Made by a program: the position numbers and the translations under genes. From Rhizobium sp. CB3090 (GTDB taxonomy: Bacteria > Pseudomonadota > Alphaproteobacteria > Rhizobiales > Rhizobiaceae): a stretch of 64,000 bases of DNA. Below the pieces are notes generated by a model. It had not been told where the DNA came from. It saw only the letters and a list, made by a program, of their open reading frames with translations, and made no database searches. This document shows, one piece after another, positions 18,186 through 27,322 of the stretch. The DNA is taken from positions 2,604,001 through 2,668,000 of the forward strand of contig NZ_CP121662.1 of assembly GCF_029714285.1 (NCBI RefSeq), read 5' to 3'. Numbering within the stretch: position 1 is the stretch's first letter; each line of letters begins with the position of its first letter.

Positions 18186-18815
18186 ATGCCCGCCATGCGC
18201 ATTTTTGCTTCGTCACATCTGGCCCTGCCGATTCTCTTCGTCCTGACCGCCGCCACACCGCATATCGCCATGGCGGACAATTCTGATATCGTCGAGAAGA
18301 AGGACCCGAACGCTGCCTCCGGCACCCTGTCGTCGAAGCAGCAGATCGACAATCTCTTCACAGCTTTGAAGCGCCAGCGCAATCCCGATCAGGCGAGCCT
18401 CATCGCCGATCAGATTCGCATGGAATGGAGCGATTCCGGCAGCGCCACCATCAATCTTCTGATGCAATGGGCCGACAAAGCCATCCAGGAAAAGCGCAAT
18501 GCGGCCGCCATGGATTTCCTCGACCAGGTGATCTCGCTGAAGCCGGACTATGCTGAGGGCTGGAACCGCCGCGCGACGCTGAATTACGCCATCGGTGACT
18601 ATCGCAAATCGATGGAAGACATCAATCAGGTGCTGCGGATAGAACCGCGCCACTTCGGCGCACTCGCCGGCATGGCCGCGATCTTGAGCGAAACCGGCAA
18701 CGACGAGCTGACCCTGAAGGCTTGGGAACGCTTCCTTGAAATCTATCCGGCGAATCGCGCCGCCCAGGAGCAGTATAATACCCTCTCGGAAAAAATTGCC
18801 GGTAGCCGGACCTAA
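18186..18815 (+). CDS. Secreted TPR-repeat protein
   Basis: A 209-residue protein with an N-terminal signal sequence (SHLALPILFVLTAATPHIAMA) and about three TPR units between residues 75 and 200, for example YAEGWNRRATLNYAIGDYRK and HFGALAGMAAILSETGNDEL. It is probably periplasmic and protein-binding. The start may be the ATG at 18186 or the one at 18195. It stands alone between rpmJ and a hydrolase gene. Confidence 0.85.
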   Translation: MPAMRIFASSHLALPILFVLTAATPHIAMADNSDIVEKKDPNAASGTLSSKQQIDNLFTALKRQRNPDQASLIADQIRMEWSDSGSATINLLMQWADKAIQEKRNAAAMDFLDQVISLKPDYAEGWNRRATLNYAIGDYRKSMEDINQVLRIEPRHFGALAGMAAILSETGNDELTLKAWERFLEIYPANRAAQEQYNTLSEKIAGSRT

Positions 18816-18946
18816 TGCATCTATTCGGTGATTCCGCCTGAAAGCGGAATGGTCTAGGAATTCTCAACAAAGGGCATATCTACGAAACACGAGAGATCGT
18901 GAAAGTCGCATAGACCGATAGTCCCCATTATCTGCTTTATACCGCA

Positions 18947-19996
18947 ATGATCGATATTCTGCTTTGCGCCCTTGTTCTAATTCCTGCCGCCGCAGCCTGC
19001 TTTTCGGCCTATAAGACGCGCGCGATCGAGCAGACCTATCCTAATATCGGCGAGCTGACCGATATCGGCGAATTCCGCATGAACGCCTTGCATTTGCCGC
19101 CCCCAGCCACCGCCGATCTGCCGCCGCTGATCTTCATCCACGGTGCCAGCGGCAATCTGCGCGATCAGTTCGAAGCCTTTGCCGGCCCGCTCGCCGGCCG
19201 GGCGGAAATGCTGTTCGTCGATCGGCCCGGCCATGGCTATTCCGAACGCGGTGGCCCGGAAAATGCCTTGCCCTCCGGCCAGGCCGACGCTATCGCGAGA
19301 TTGATGGAGAAACGCGGCATCGAGAGCGCCATCATCGTCGGCCATTCCTTCGGCGGCGCCATCGCCGCAGCCTTCGGCATGCGTCATCCGGATAAGACGA
19401 TCGGCCTGCTCTTCCTGGCGCCGGCGACCCATCCGTGGCCGGGTGGAATCGACTGGTACTATACGCTCGCCGCCATGCCGGTCTTCGGCTGGCTCTTCGC
19501 CCATCTGCTCGTGATGCCGATCGGCCTGCAACGTGTCGAAAGCAGTACGCTCAGCGTCTTCCGCCCCAATCAGCGGCCAGTCGATTACGTGGCAAAGACC
19601 GCGCCGGAGCTGGTGCTGCGGCCAAGAGCTTTTATCAACAACGCAGCCGACGTTGCCAACCTCTTCGCCTATGTTTCCGCCCAAGCACCCCGCTATCGCG
19701 AGATCACGGCGCCGACCGTCATCATCACCGGCGACAGCGACGATATCGTCATGGAAGAGCTGCATTCGCGCGGTTTGGCGCGGGATATCGCCGGTGCCGA
19801 GCTCGTCACCATCCGTCATCTCGGCCACAAGCCAGACTATGTCGCGACAGACGTGGTCATCGCGGCAATGGAGCATCTCGCCGGCCAATCACGCGATCTC
19901 CGCGCGTTCGCGCGGGAGGCAGAAGCCCGCCTTGCTCGCCTGAAGACCACGCTGGCGACCGAAGCCGCCGCCACTCAGACGGTCACCAGTTCGTAG
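18947..19996 (+). CDS. Alpha/beta hydrolase, probably membrane-anchored
   Basis: A 349-residue alpha/beta-hydrolase. An N-terminal hydrophobic helix (IDILLCALVLIPAAAACFSA) probably anchors or exports it. FIHGASG is the oxyanion-hole HG motif, VGHSFGGAI is the nucleophile elbow, the acid is in TGDSDDIV, and the catalytic His is in IRHLGHKPDY. The substrate is unknown. Its 3' end overlaps the convergent LysR gene by 22 bp (19975-19996). Confidence 0.88.
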   Translation: MIDILLCALVLIPAAAACFSAYKTRAIEQTYPNIGELTDIGEFRMNALHLPPPATADLPPLIFIHGASGNLRDQFEAFAGPLAGRAEMLFVDRPGHGYSERGGPENALPSGQADAIARLMEKRGIESAIIVGHSFGGAIAAAFGMRHPDKTIGLLFLAPATHPWPGGIDWYYTLAAMPVFGWLFAHLLVMPIGLQRVESSTLSVFRPNQRPVDYVAKTAPELVLRPRAFINNAADVANLFAYVSAQAPRYREITAPTVIITGDSDDIVMEELHSRGLARDIAGAELVTIRHLGHKPDYVATDVVIAAMEHLAGQSRDLRAFAREAEARLARLKTTLATEAAATQTVTSS

Positions 19997-20916
19997 GTCG
20001 GCGCGTCGTCAAACACCCGCCCTTGCGGCGTGGCATCCACCGTTTGCCGCACGGCTTGCAACATGATCGAAACCAGCCGCTCCGTCGCCGGGTTCGCTTC
20101 CGCTTCGGCGCGATGCAGCACGAGATCGAGCTTCGGCAGCGGTGGGAGGCCGGCTTCGGCTGGCGCCAGAAGCCGCACCTTATCCGGCAAACCCAACGGC
20201 GTGCGCACCGTCACGCCCAACCCTGCCGCCGTCGCGGCCCAGAGCCCGCCAAGGCTGGGGCTGACGAAGGAAATGCGCCAGCCGATGCCGGCATGGTCCA
20301 GCACCTTGGTCGCGATGGTCCGCAGCAGGCAGGGCGCTTCCAGTGACGCGAGCGGCAGCGGCTCGCCGCTATCGGCACGCCATTGCACGGCACCATGCGC
20401 CGGGCCGACCCAGCACATCGGCACTTCCGCGATCCGATCGGTATGGGCAGTGCGAAAACCGTCGCTCCAGGCGAGCGCCAGGTCGAGCTTGCCGGACGTC
20501 ACGCGCTCGATCAGCTCCGCATTTCGCACCACGCGCGCCTCGATCCGCACCTTCGGATGGGCGCGGGCAAAGCGGCCGAGCACTTCGGGCAACAGCGTCT
20601 CGCCGAAATCCTCCTGCAGGCCAAGACGAACCCAGCCTTCCAGATCGGCGCCATGGATCGCGGTCGCCGCCTCGTCGTTGAGATCCAGCAATCGCCGCGC
20701 ATAGCCAAGCATCGTTTCGCCAGCCTCCGTCAGCGCCAGCCCGCGCCCGGCCTTACGGAAGATCGGCGTGCCCGCCTGTTCCTCCAGCTTCCTAAGCTGC
20801 GCACTGATTGCGGACGTCGAACGCCCCAGCCGCTCGGCGGCCTTGGCGAAACTGCCAAGCTCCATGCCTGTCACGAAGCTGCGGAGGACGTCGAGGTCGA
20901 AGATAACTTTCCGCAT
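19975..20916 (-). CDS. LysR-family transcriptional regulator
   Basis: A 313-residue LysR regulator. The helix-turn-helix lies at residues about 6-65 (FDLDVLRSFVTGMELGSFAK, then SAISAQLRKLEEQAG), followed by a substrate-binding domain with two alpha/beta subdomains. The start is the ATG at 20916; a TTG two codons upstream is less likely. It is divergent from the tautomerase-cupin-DUF4865 operon across a 111-bp AT-rich gap, the usual arrangement for a LysR regulator and its target. Confidence 0.93.
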   Translation of the reverse strand: MRKVIFDLDVLRSFVTGMELGSFAKAAERLGRSTSAISAQLRKLEEQAGTPIFRKAGRGLALTEAGETMLGYARRLLDLNDEAATAIHGADLEGWVRLGLQEDFGETLLPEVLGRFARAHPKVRIEARVVRNAELIERVTSGKLDLALAWSDGFRTAHTDRIAEVPMCWVGPAHGAVQWRADSGEPLPLASLEAPCLLRTIATKVLDHAGIGWRISFVSPSLGGLWAATAAGLGVTVRTPLGLPDKVRLLAPAEAGLPPLPKLDLVLHRAEAEANPATERLVSIMLQAVRQTVDATPQGRVFDDAPTYELVTV

Positions 20917-21027
20917 GATCAATGATCCATATTTTTGGGACTATTCGTCAATTATTATCTGATTTTCTGAACGATTATCCCGTGACATGGTGAGGCCGTC
21001 AAGTAGACCTGATGACAGGAGCAAACC

Positions 21028-21417
21028 ATGCCATTCACGCGCATTTCCCTTCTCCGTGGCAAGTCGCCGCAATATCTGCAGGCGCTTTCGGATAATTTCC
21101 ACCGCGCCATGGTCGAGACCTTCGACGTGCCGCCCACGGATCGCTTCCAGGAGATCCATCAGTTGGAGCCGAACGAGCTGATCTTCGACCGCACCTATCT
21201 CGGCGGCCCGCGCTCGGACGACTACGTCTTCTTCCAGATCACCATCGGCAAGCCGCGCTCCACTGAGGTCAAGAAGGCCTTCTATCGCCGCCTTGTCGCC
21301 CTCCTGGCGGATGCGCCGGGTGTGCGGCCCGAAGATATCATGATCAATATCATCACCACGACGCGCGAGGACTGGTCCTTTGCAGACGGGATCGCGCAGA
21401 TGATCGAACAGGCCTGA
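21028..21417 (+). CDS. Tautomerase family protein
   Basis: A 129-residue protein of the tautomerase superfamily (4-oxalocrotonate tautomerase fold, double-length type). The expected N-terminal Pro directly follows the initiator Met (MPFTRISLLRGKS), which is the catalytic base in this superfamily. The rest (FDVPPTDRFQEIHQLEPNEL, then PEDIMINIITTTREDWSFA) fits the Tautomerase_2 type. A good ribosome site (CAGGAG) precedes the ATG. It is the first gene of the LysR-linked operon; the cupin gene follows after 2 bp. Confidence 0.9.
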   Translation: MPFTRISLLRGKSPQYLQALSDNFHRAMVETFDVPPTDRFQEIHQLEPNELIFDRTYLGGPRSDDYVFFQITIGKPRSTEVKKAFYRRLVALLADAPGVRPEDIMINIITTTREDWSFADGIAQMIEQA

Positions 21418-21419
21418 CA

Positions 21420-21818
21420 ATGATGAACCGGACAAGCATTCGACAGCCGCTGCCGATCCATCGCGCCGGCACCGCCACCCAGCGTTCGCCGGAAGGCATT
21501 GCCAATGCGCCCTTCTGGGTGGAAATGCTGGTTCAAAACAACGAAGACGGCGGGCTCACTGCCATGCGCTGCACGCTCGAACCCGGCACCATGACACGCT
21601 GGCACACACATCCACACGGCCAAATCCTCTATGTGCTGTCAGGTGTCGGCCTTGCGCAGCGCGACAACGAACCGCCCGAGGAGCTGCGCGCCGGCGATTG
21701 CATTAACTTCGCACCCGGCGAGCGTCATCGACATGGCGCAACGCCGGACAGCACTTTCGCCTATATCAGCATCCAAGCTCAACAGAACGGCACCGCCGTG
21801 ACCTGGCTGGAGGATTGA
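21420..21818 (+). CDS. Cupin-domain protein
   Basis: A 132-residue single-domain cupin. The metal-binding motif 1 is complete (RWHTHPHGQILYVLSG, two His), and motif 2 is GDCINFAPGERHRHG with the last His. It resembles small quercetinase- or carboxymuconolactone-associated cupins. It begins 2 bp after the tautomerase stop; the next gene starts within 5 bp, so the three are surely one transcript. Confidence 0.9.
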   Translation: MMNRTSIRQPLPIHRAGTATQRSPEGIANAPFWVEMLVQNNEDGGLTAMRCTLEPGTMTRWHTHPHGQILYVLSGVGLAQRDNEPPEELRAGDCINFAPGERHRHGATPDSTFAYISIQAQQNGTAVTWLED

Positions 21819-21820
21819 CC

Positions 21821-22393
21821 ATGATCGCCATGCAATACAGCTTCACCCTGCCTACCGATTACGACATGGAGATCATCCACCGCCGCATCCGCGACAGGGG
21901 GCCCATGCTCGACGATTTTCCGGGGCTGAAGTTCAAGGCCTATCTTTCCGCGAGGAAAGGCGATGCCAGGACGGGAAGCCGCGAGAATCTCTATGCACCC
22001 TTCTATGTCTGGGAAAAGGATGAGGGCTTGAGCAACTTCATCTGCGGTCCCGGCTTTGTCGGGCTGACGGAGAGTTTCGGCTGGCCGCAGGTGAAGACCT
22101 GGGTCGTCTGGCGCGCCGACATCTCACCGGATATTCGCAGTGCCCGGTACGCCACCCGAGAGATTTTTCAAACGGAGCCCTATGCGCCGCTTGCTGAAAT
22201 TCGTGAGCGCGAAAGCGATGAGGCGGCTGGCGAGGTCGCGCGCGGCGAAGCGCTTGCCTCCGTCGCCGCGTTCGAACCGACCAGTTGGACGCGGGTGCGT
22301 TTCCGTCTGCTCGCCGATCTGCCAAAAGACATTTTGACGCCAGGCATCCAGGCCTACGATGTTGGCCACCTTTCCTTGTCGGATGCCGGTTGA
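21821..22393 (+). CDS. DUF4865 family protein
   Basis: A 190-residue protein matching the DUF4865 pattern: MQYSFTLPTDYDMEIIHRR, then an aromatic-rich core (APFYVWEKDEGLSNF and GPGFVGLTESFGWP). The function is unknown. The sequence suggests a ferredoxin-like dimeric alpha/beta-barrel enzyme, which is inference. The start is the ATG at 21821 with GGAGG upstream. It is the third gene of the LysR-linked operon. Confidence 0.85.
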   Translation: MIAMQYSFTLPTDYDMEIIHRRIRDRGPMLDDFPGLKFKAYLSARKGDARTGSRENLYAPFYVWEKDEGLSNFICGPGFVGLTESFGWPQVKTWVVWRADISPDIRSARYATREIFQTEPYAPLAEIRERESDEAAGEVARGEALASVAAFEPTSWTRVRFRLLADLPKDILTPGIQAYDVGHLSLSDAG

Positions 22394-22483
22394 AGTGTCA
22401 CCGGGACAAAGTCGTTGTTTTAAAGAGGCCTGCAGCGTTTTATGGATTGAACAGCCTTTCCGCAGCAGAAGAGTGTTCCCTCC

Positions 22484-23455
22484 ATGGTCGATATTGCAAT
22501 GATTGAAGCCGCTCGCGACCGCCTCGACGGCCGCGCCCGGCGCACGCCCCTGCTCTCCTCCCCTTTCCTTGATGAAATCGCCGGCCGGCGGCTGTTTGTG
22601 AAAGCGGAATGCCTGCAGCATACCGGCTCCTTCAAGTTTCGAGGCGGCTGGTCGGCGGTGTCCGCGCTGGAGCCTTCCGTGCGCGCCAGAGGCGTCATCG
22701 CCTTTTCCTCCGGCAATCACGCCCAGGGCGTGGCGCTCGCCGCGCAACTGCACGGCGTTCCCGCCGTCATCGTCATGCCGACGGATGCACCGAAGCTGAA
22801 AATCGCCAATACCCGCGCCTTCGGCGCCGAAGTCGTGCTTTATGATCGCATCAACGAGGACCGCGACGCGATCGGCGCACGGCTCTCCGAGGAGCGCGGC
22901 CTGACGCTGATCAAGCCTTTCGATGAACCGCTGGTGATCGCCGGCCAGGGAACGACAGGACTCGAAATCGCCGAACAGGCAGCCGAAGAGCGCATCGATA
23001 CCGCAACTGTACTCGTCCCCTGCGGCGGCGGCGGCCTGACCTCGGGTATTGCGCTGGCGCTTGAAGCCCGCGCTCCTGGCTTCAAAGTACGCCCCTGCGA
23101 ACCCAAGAACTTTGATGACACGACACGCTCTCTCGCCTCCGGCAAGATCGAACGCAATGCTGCCCTGCAGGGCTCGATCTGCGACGCCATCATCACGCCG
23201 CAACCCGGAAACATCACCTTTCCGATCCTGAAGCGCCTTTGCGGCCCCGGTCTGGTGGTAACTGACGAAGAAGCGCTGGACGCCATGGCGCTGGCCTTCA
23301 CCCGCCTCAAGATCGTGGTCGAGCCCGGCGGCGCCGTAGCGCTGGCGGCCGCCCTCTTCCATGGCAAGGAAATCGACGGCGACACGGTCATCGCGGTCAC
23401 CTCAGGCGGCAATGTCGATACCGACGTCTTCGAGGCGGCGCTGCGCCGCCACTAA
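22484..23455 (+). CDS. Threonine/serine dehydratase-like PLP enzyme
   Basis: Fold-type II PLP enzyme of 323 residues, similar to catabolic threonine dehydratase and serine racemase. The PLP lysine is in HTGSFKFRGG, the substrate loop is SSGNHAQGVA, the phosphate-binding Gly loop is PCGGGGLTSG, and the C-terminal TSGGN segment is present. No C-terminal ACT regulatory domain is seen, so it is the short, catabolic type. Hydroxy-amino acid deamination is likely; exact specificity is open. Its end nearly abuts the convergent LysE gene. Confidence 0.88.
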   Translation: MVDIAMIEAARDRLDGRARRTPLLSSPFLDEIAGRRLFVKAECLQHTGSFKFRGGWSAVSALEPSVRARGVIAFSSGNHAQGVALAAQLHGVPAVIVMPTDAPKLKIANTRAFGAEVVLYDRINEDRDAIGARLSEERGLTLIKPFDEPLVIAGQGTTGLEIAEQAAEERIDTATVLVPCGGGGLTSGIALALEARAPGFKVRPCEPKNFDDTTRSLASGKIERNAALQGSICDAIITPQPGNITFPILKRLCGPGLVVTDEEALDAMALAFTRLKIVVEPGGAVALAAALFHGKEIDGDTVIAVTSGGNVDTDVFEAALRRH

Positions 23456-23458
23456 AAT

Positions 23459-24094
23459 TCAACTCGCTGCGCGACGATAAAGCGCCAGCGAACCGGCCAA
23501 AGCCAGGAGTGCGCCGCCACAGGCGCGTTCCAGCCATTTCGTGCCTTCCGTCTTGAGGAAACGCACGGCCTGCGAGCCGAAGGCGGCATAGCCGAACATG
23601 ATCGTGAAATCGAGCCAGGCGAAGAGCAGCGCGAGGATGGCATATTGCGGCATTTGTGGCGCGGACGGATCGATGAACTGCGGCAAAAAGGCCGAGAAGA
23701 ACAGATAGCCCTTGGGATTGGTCACCGCGACCATGAAGCTCTTCATTCCGATGGACAGCAGGGTTCCCTTCCCTTGCCCGGCATTGGCTTTGAGCATGCC
23801 GTCGATCGCTCCCTTGGAACGGAGCATCATGATGCCGAGAAAAGCGAGGTAGGCTGCACCCGCCCATTTCAACACAGTGAACCAGAATTCCGAGGCCGCC
23901 AGCAATGCGCCGAGCCCGATTGCGACCGCACCGATCAGCACGAAGTCCGACAGCACGGCACCAATCATGCCGGCGAGCGCCCGGCGCACGCCGTAGCGCG
24001 AACCGTTGGTCAACGCCAGCAGCACAGTCGGCCCCGGCGTTGCGATGCCTATGAAGGAGACGGTAGCAAAGGCAAGCAGCGTAGCGGTGTGCAT
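23459..24094 (-). CDS. LysE-family amino acid exporter
   Basis: Inner-membrane efflux protein of 211 residues with five to six hydrophobic segments and the family motif ATPGPTVLLALTNGSRYG near the N-terminus. Related members export lysine, threonine, homoserine lactone or other small metabolites; this one's substrate is unknown. The start is the ATG at 24094, directly behind GGAGGAAATC. It is convergent with the dehydratase gene, 3 bp apart. Confidence 0.92.
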   Translation of the reverse strand: MHTATLLAFATVSFIGIATPGPTVLLALTNGSRYGVRRALAGMIGAVLSDFVLIGAVAIGLGALLAASEFWFTVLKWAGAAYLAFLGIMMLRSKGAIDGMLKANAGQGKGTLLSIGMKSFMVAVTNPKGYLFFSAFLPQFIDPSAPQMPQYAILALLFAWLDFTIMFGYAAFGSQAVRFLKTEGTKWLERACGGALLALAGSLALYRRAAS

Positions 24095-24179
24095 GATTTC
24101 CTCCCCATGGTTGTCGGAAACTTGCATGCACCGCCGTGCTTGGCAAGCATGTGCAATAGGCTTCGACTATGTCGCGCCT

Positions 24180-25061
24180 CTATTTCTCCAGACCCGCATC
24201 CTTCGCCGCCAATGCGGCGACTGCCGACCAATCGAGATACTCGCCGCCGTGAGCGAGCAAGGTCAGGAAACGGTCGCGCAGCAGGCTTGCAAGCGGCAGC
24301 GGCACGTTCAGCGCTTCGCCGGCGGCGAGTGCCAGGCGGATGTCTTTCTGGCCGAGAGGTGCTGCAAAACCGGCCGGCTTGAATTTGCGATCGGCGATCA
24401 GGCCGCCATAGGTCTTGTAGACCGGTGCGTTGAACAGCGTCGACGTCAAAAGGTCGAGATATTCATGCCGGTCGACACCGCCCTTCTCCACCAGCGCCAT
24501 GGCCTCGCCGAGCGATTCGATGACCGAGGCGATGAGGAAATTGCCGCTGAGCTTGACGAGATTGGCAGCCTTCGGCTCTTCGCCAAGGACGAAGGTGCGC
24601 TGGCCGATCGCCTCGAACAGCGGCGTTACGGCTTCGATGGCGCCGGGCTCGCCAGCAGCGGCCACGAAGAGTTTGGCGGCAGCCGCCGCTTCCGGACGGC
24701 CGAAGACCGGGGCCGCAATGAAACGCTGGCCGGCAGCCGCATGCTCTCTGGTCAGCCGTTCGGACAAGGCGATACTGATCGTGCTCGAAGAAATATGGAT
24801 CGCACCCTTGCCAAGGCTCGCCAGCATGCCGCCGTCACTATCAACGACAGCCGACAGCGCATCGTCATTGGCAAGCATAGTGAATACCGCTTCGCCGCCA
24901 CAGGCTTCGGCCACCGTCGCCGCAATCTTGGCACCCTGGCCGACCAACGCCTCCGCCTTGTCGCGCGTGCGATTATAAACGGCCACCTCATGCCCGGCCT
25001 TCAACAGGTTCGCGGCCATGGCGCTGCCCATTTGGCCCAATCCGATAAATCCGATCTTCAT
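24180..25061 (-). CDS. NAD(P)-dependent beta-hydroxyacid dehydrogenase
   Basis: A 293-residue member of the 3-hydroxyisobutyrate dehydrogenase family. It has an N-terminal Rossmann fold with GFIGLGQMGSAMAANLL, the substrate motif APVFGRPEAA (family DAPVSGG), and the catalytic Lys in NLVKLSGNFL (family G.GQ..K..NN). The GRPEAA variant suggests an imine or glyoxylate reductase-like subgroup. GGAGAG lies upstream of the ATG at 25061. It is separated from pyk by a terminator, so it is its own unit. Confidence 0.88.
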   Translation of the reverse strand: MKIGFIGLGQMGSAMAANLLKAGHEVAVYNRTRDKAEALVGQGAKIAATVAEACGGEAVFTMLANDDALSAVVDSDGGMLASLGKGAIHISSSTISIALSERLTREHAAAGQRFIAAPVFGRPEAAAAAKLFVAAAGEPGAIEAVTPLFEAIGQRTFVLGEEPKAANLVKLSGNFLIASVIESLGEAMALVEKGGVDRHEYLDLLTSTLFNAPVYKTYGGLIADRKFKPAGFAAPLGQKDIRLALAAGEALNVPLPLASLLRDRFLTLLAHGGEYLDWSAVAALAAKDAGLEK

Positions 25062-25121
25062 TGGAAACTCTCCATCTCAAATCCATCTGGATACTTGGCG
25101 GCGATCATTCAGCTTTCAAGC

Positions 25122-25153
25122 AAAATAGCCCGCTGTTTTTGCAACAGCGGGCT
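25122..25153 (-). terminator. Rho-independent terminator after pyk
   Basis: AGCCCGCTGTT and AACAGCGGGCT form a perfect 11-bp stem with a five-base loop (25127-25153). On the minus strand the stem is followed by ATTTTG. It sits 38 bp past the pyk stop. Confidence 0.88.
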
Positions 25154-25190
25154 TCGATTATTTCCAATACTGCCAGCAGATATCGGGCGA

Positions 25191-26630
25191 TTACACGCCG
25201 GATTGGCCATCCGAGCCGATATAGGCGATGCGCAGCATGTTGGTCGCGCCGGGGGTACCGAGCGGCACGCCGGCCGAGATGATAATGCGGTCGCCGGGCT
25301 TGCCGAAGCCTTCTTCGGCGACGATGCGGCAGGCATTGTTGACCATATCGTCGAGGTCGGTGGCGTCATGGGTGACGACACAGTGCATGCCCCAGACCAC
25401 CGACAGGCGGCGGGCCGTCTGGATGATCGGCGACAGCGCCAGGATCGGAACCTGCGGGCGCTCACGCGAGGCGCGCAAGCCGGTCGTGCCCGACGAAGTG
25501 TAGCAGACGATAGCGGCAAGCTTCAGCGTCTCGGCGATCTGTCGGGCGGCGAGCGAGATGGCGTCGGCGCCGGTTGCTTCCGGCTGGGCGCGCTGCGCGT
25601 AGATGATACCCGGATAGTGCGGCTCGCGTTCGATCGTGCTGGCGATCGAAGCCATCGTCGAAACGGCCTCGACCGGATAGTCGCCCGAGGCGGATTCGGC
25701 CGACAGCATGACGGCGTCGGCGCCTTCGAAGACGGCGGTGGCGACGTCGGAGACTTCGGCACGGGTCGGAACCGGCGACGAGATCATCGATTCCAGCATC
25801 TGCGTGGCAACGACCACCGGCTTGCCGGAACGGCGGCAGGCGCGGATAAGCTGCTTCTGAATGCCGGGAACGGCTTCGAGCGGCATTTCGACGCCAAGAT
25901 CGCCGCGGGCGACCATCAGCGCATCGGAAAGCTCGATGATTTCCTCGATGCGCTCGACGGCCTGCGGCTTCTCGATCTTCGACATCAGACCGACGCGGCC
26001 ACGCGAAATCTTGCGAACTTCGGAGAGGTCTTCCGGACGCTGGATGAAGGAGAGCGCCACCCAGTCGACTTCGTTGGTGGCGAGCACCGCGTCGAGGTCG
26101 GTGCGATCCTTGTCGGTCAGAGCGCCGACGCCAAGCAGCGTATCCGGCAGGCTGACGCCCTTGCGGTCGGAGATCTTCGTGCCGGAAATGACGGTCGTGA
26201 CAATGCTCTTGCCATCGCACTTTTCGGCGCGGAGGGCGAGCTTGCCGTCATCGATCAGCAACCGGTGGCCGGGTTGAACCGACTCCAGGATTTCCGGATG
26301 CGGCAGGAAAACGCGGGTATTGTCACCGGGCGCATCGTTATTGTCGAGCGTGAAGGTCTGGCCGGGCTTGAGATCGACCTTGCCCTGGGCAAACTTACCG
26401 ACACGCAGCTTGGGACCCTGCAAGTCGGCGAGAATGCCGATCGGGCGGCCACAGCGGGCCTCGACGGCGCGGATACGCTGGATGAGCGTGCGCATCAGGT
26501 CATGGCTGGCATGACTCATGTTGATGCGGAAGAGGTCGGCACCGGCCTCATGCAGCTTCTGGATCATCTCCTCTTCGGAGGAAGCCGGGCCGAGCGTCGC
26601 TAGGATTTTGACTTTTCGGTTGCGTTTCAT
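25191..26630 (-). CDS. pyk: Pyruvate kinase
   Basis: Transfers phosphate from phosphoenolpyruvate to ADP in glycolysis. The 479-residue protein begins MKRNRKVKILATLGPASS. The active-site region reads MSKIEKPQAVERIEEI (family signature with the Lys), the metal-binding segment is ARGDLGVEMPLE, and the substrate loop is VVATQMLESM. The effector-binding C-terminal domain is present. The start is the ATG at 26630, which overlaps the stop of the upstream DUF1036 gene by one base (TGATG), so the two are probably translationally coupled. Confidence 0.98.
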   Translation of the reverse strand: MKRNRKVKILATLGPASSEEEMIQKLHEAGADLFRINMSHASHDLMRTLIQRIRAVEARCGRPIGILADLQGPKLRVGKFAQGKVDLKPGQTFTLDNNDAPGDNTRVFLPHPEILESVQPGHRLLIDDGKLALRAEKCDGKSIVTTVISGTKISDRKGVSLPDTLLGVGALTDKDRTDLDAVLATNEVDWVALSFIQRPEDLSEVRKISRGRVGLMSKIEKPQAVERIEEIIELSDALMVARGDLGVEMPLEAVPGIQKQLIRACRRSGKPVVVATQMLESMISSPVPTRAEVSDVATAVFEGADAVMLSAESASGDYPVEAVSTMASIASTIEREPHYPGIIYAQRAQPEATGADAISLAARQIAETLKLAAIVCYTSSGTTGLRASRERPQVPILALSPIIQTARRLSVVWGMHCVVTHDATDLDDMVNNACRIVAEEGFGKPGDRIIISAGVPLGTPGATNMLRIAYIGSDGQSGV

Positions 26631-27109
26631 CAATTCTGGCTTTCTTGGCTGCCCGGGGTATCGGAGAGCTGAACCATCCAACTCGCCTGACGCCCCGTGT
26701 CGTATTCCTTGAATCCCATTTTCTGGTAACCGCGTGCGTAGCAATCTTTCACGCCTGGGATTTTGAATTCATTTTCCGCCACGCACATTTCGATATCGCC
26801 CGTCCAGCGGCCGCCGCGAGCTGCGTCTTCTGCGTAGAGGTAATAATAGCGGGACTGAAGCGGCCCTTCGATCAGAGTGGCGCAAGTGGTGGCCGGAACC
26901 TGCCACCATCCCTCGGTCACCCAGCCTTCCTTCGCACGATAGCCGATCGCTACACCCACGAGATTCTGCGTACCATTGCAGACGCGGAAATCGGCATGGG
27001 CTGCATTTGGCATGAAGAAAAACGGCGCGGCGGCGGCAAGGATGAAAAATGCGAATCGGGCAAGCGGCCCTGACCGCGTAACGAAACTTGGCGCGACTTG
27101 GCTGGACAC
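26630..27109 (-). CDS. DUF1036 secreted protein
   Basis: A protein of about 159 residues with a hydrophobic export signal (FAFFILAAAAPFFFMPNAAHA, cleavage before DFRVCN) and a DUF1036 domain with several conserved Cys and Trp (RVCNGTQNLVGVAIGY, then TEGWWQVPATTC). I place the start at a GTG at 27109; a TTG at 27175 in the same frame is an alternative, and neither has a strong ribosome site. Its stop shares one base with the pyk start. The function is unknown. Confidence 0.8.
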   Translation of the reverse strand: MSSQVAPSFVTRSGPLARFAFFILAAAAPFFFMPNAAHADFRVCNGTQNLVGVAIGYRAKEGWVTEGWWQVPATTCATLIEGPLQSRYYYLYAEDAARGGRWTGDIEMCVAENEFKIPGVKDCYARGYQKMGFKEYDTGRQASWMVQLSDTPGSQESQN

Positions 27110-27322
27110 GGCTTCCAATGGGCTCCCGGTTATTCGTTGTTGCGTCTTCTTGCGCTGCCATCCTACGAATGTCAACGCAACTCTAATCGATTATATTTTC
27201 TTCACGGAATGGTGGCAGCGCCCTAAGGTCCGCACCTCGCCGATCAAGAGGCCAAGCCTTGCACCTTCCGCCCGCGCATGCAATCAAACAACGGGCTGAA
27301 AATGCGGTATTCGACAATCCAC

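Noticed and set aside
24006..26603. A very long plus-strand open frame (865 codons) opposite the dehydrogenase and pyk genes
   Set aside because: It lies antisense to two well-supported genes, and its Arg/Asp/His-rich translation is typical of GC-rich shadow frames; it has no recognisable domain.
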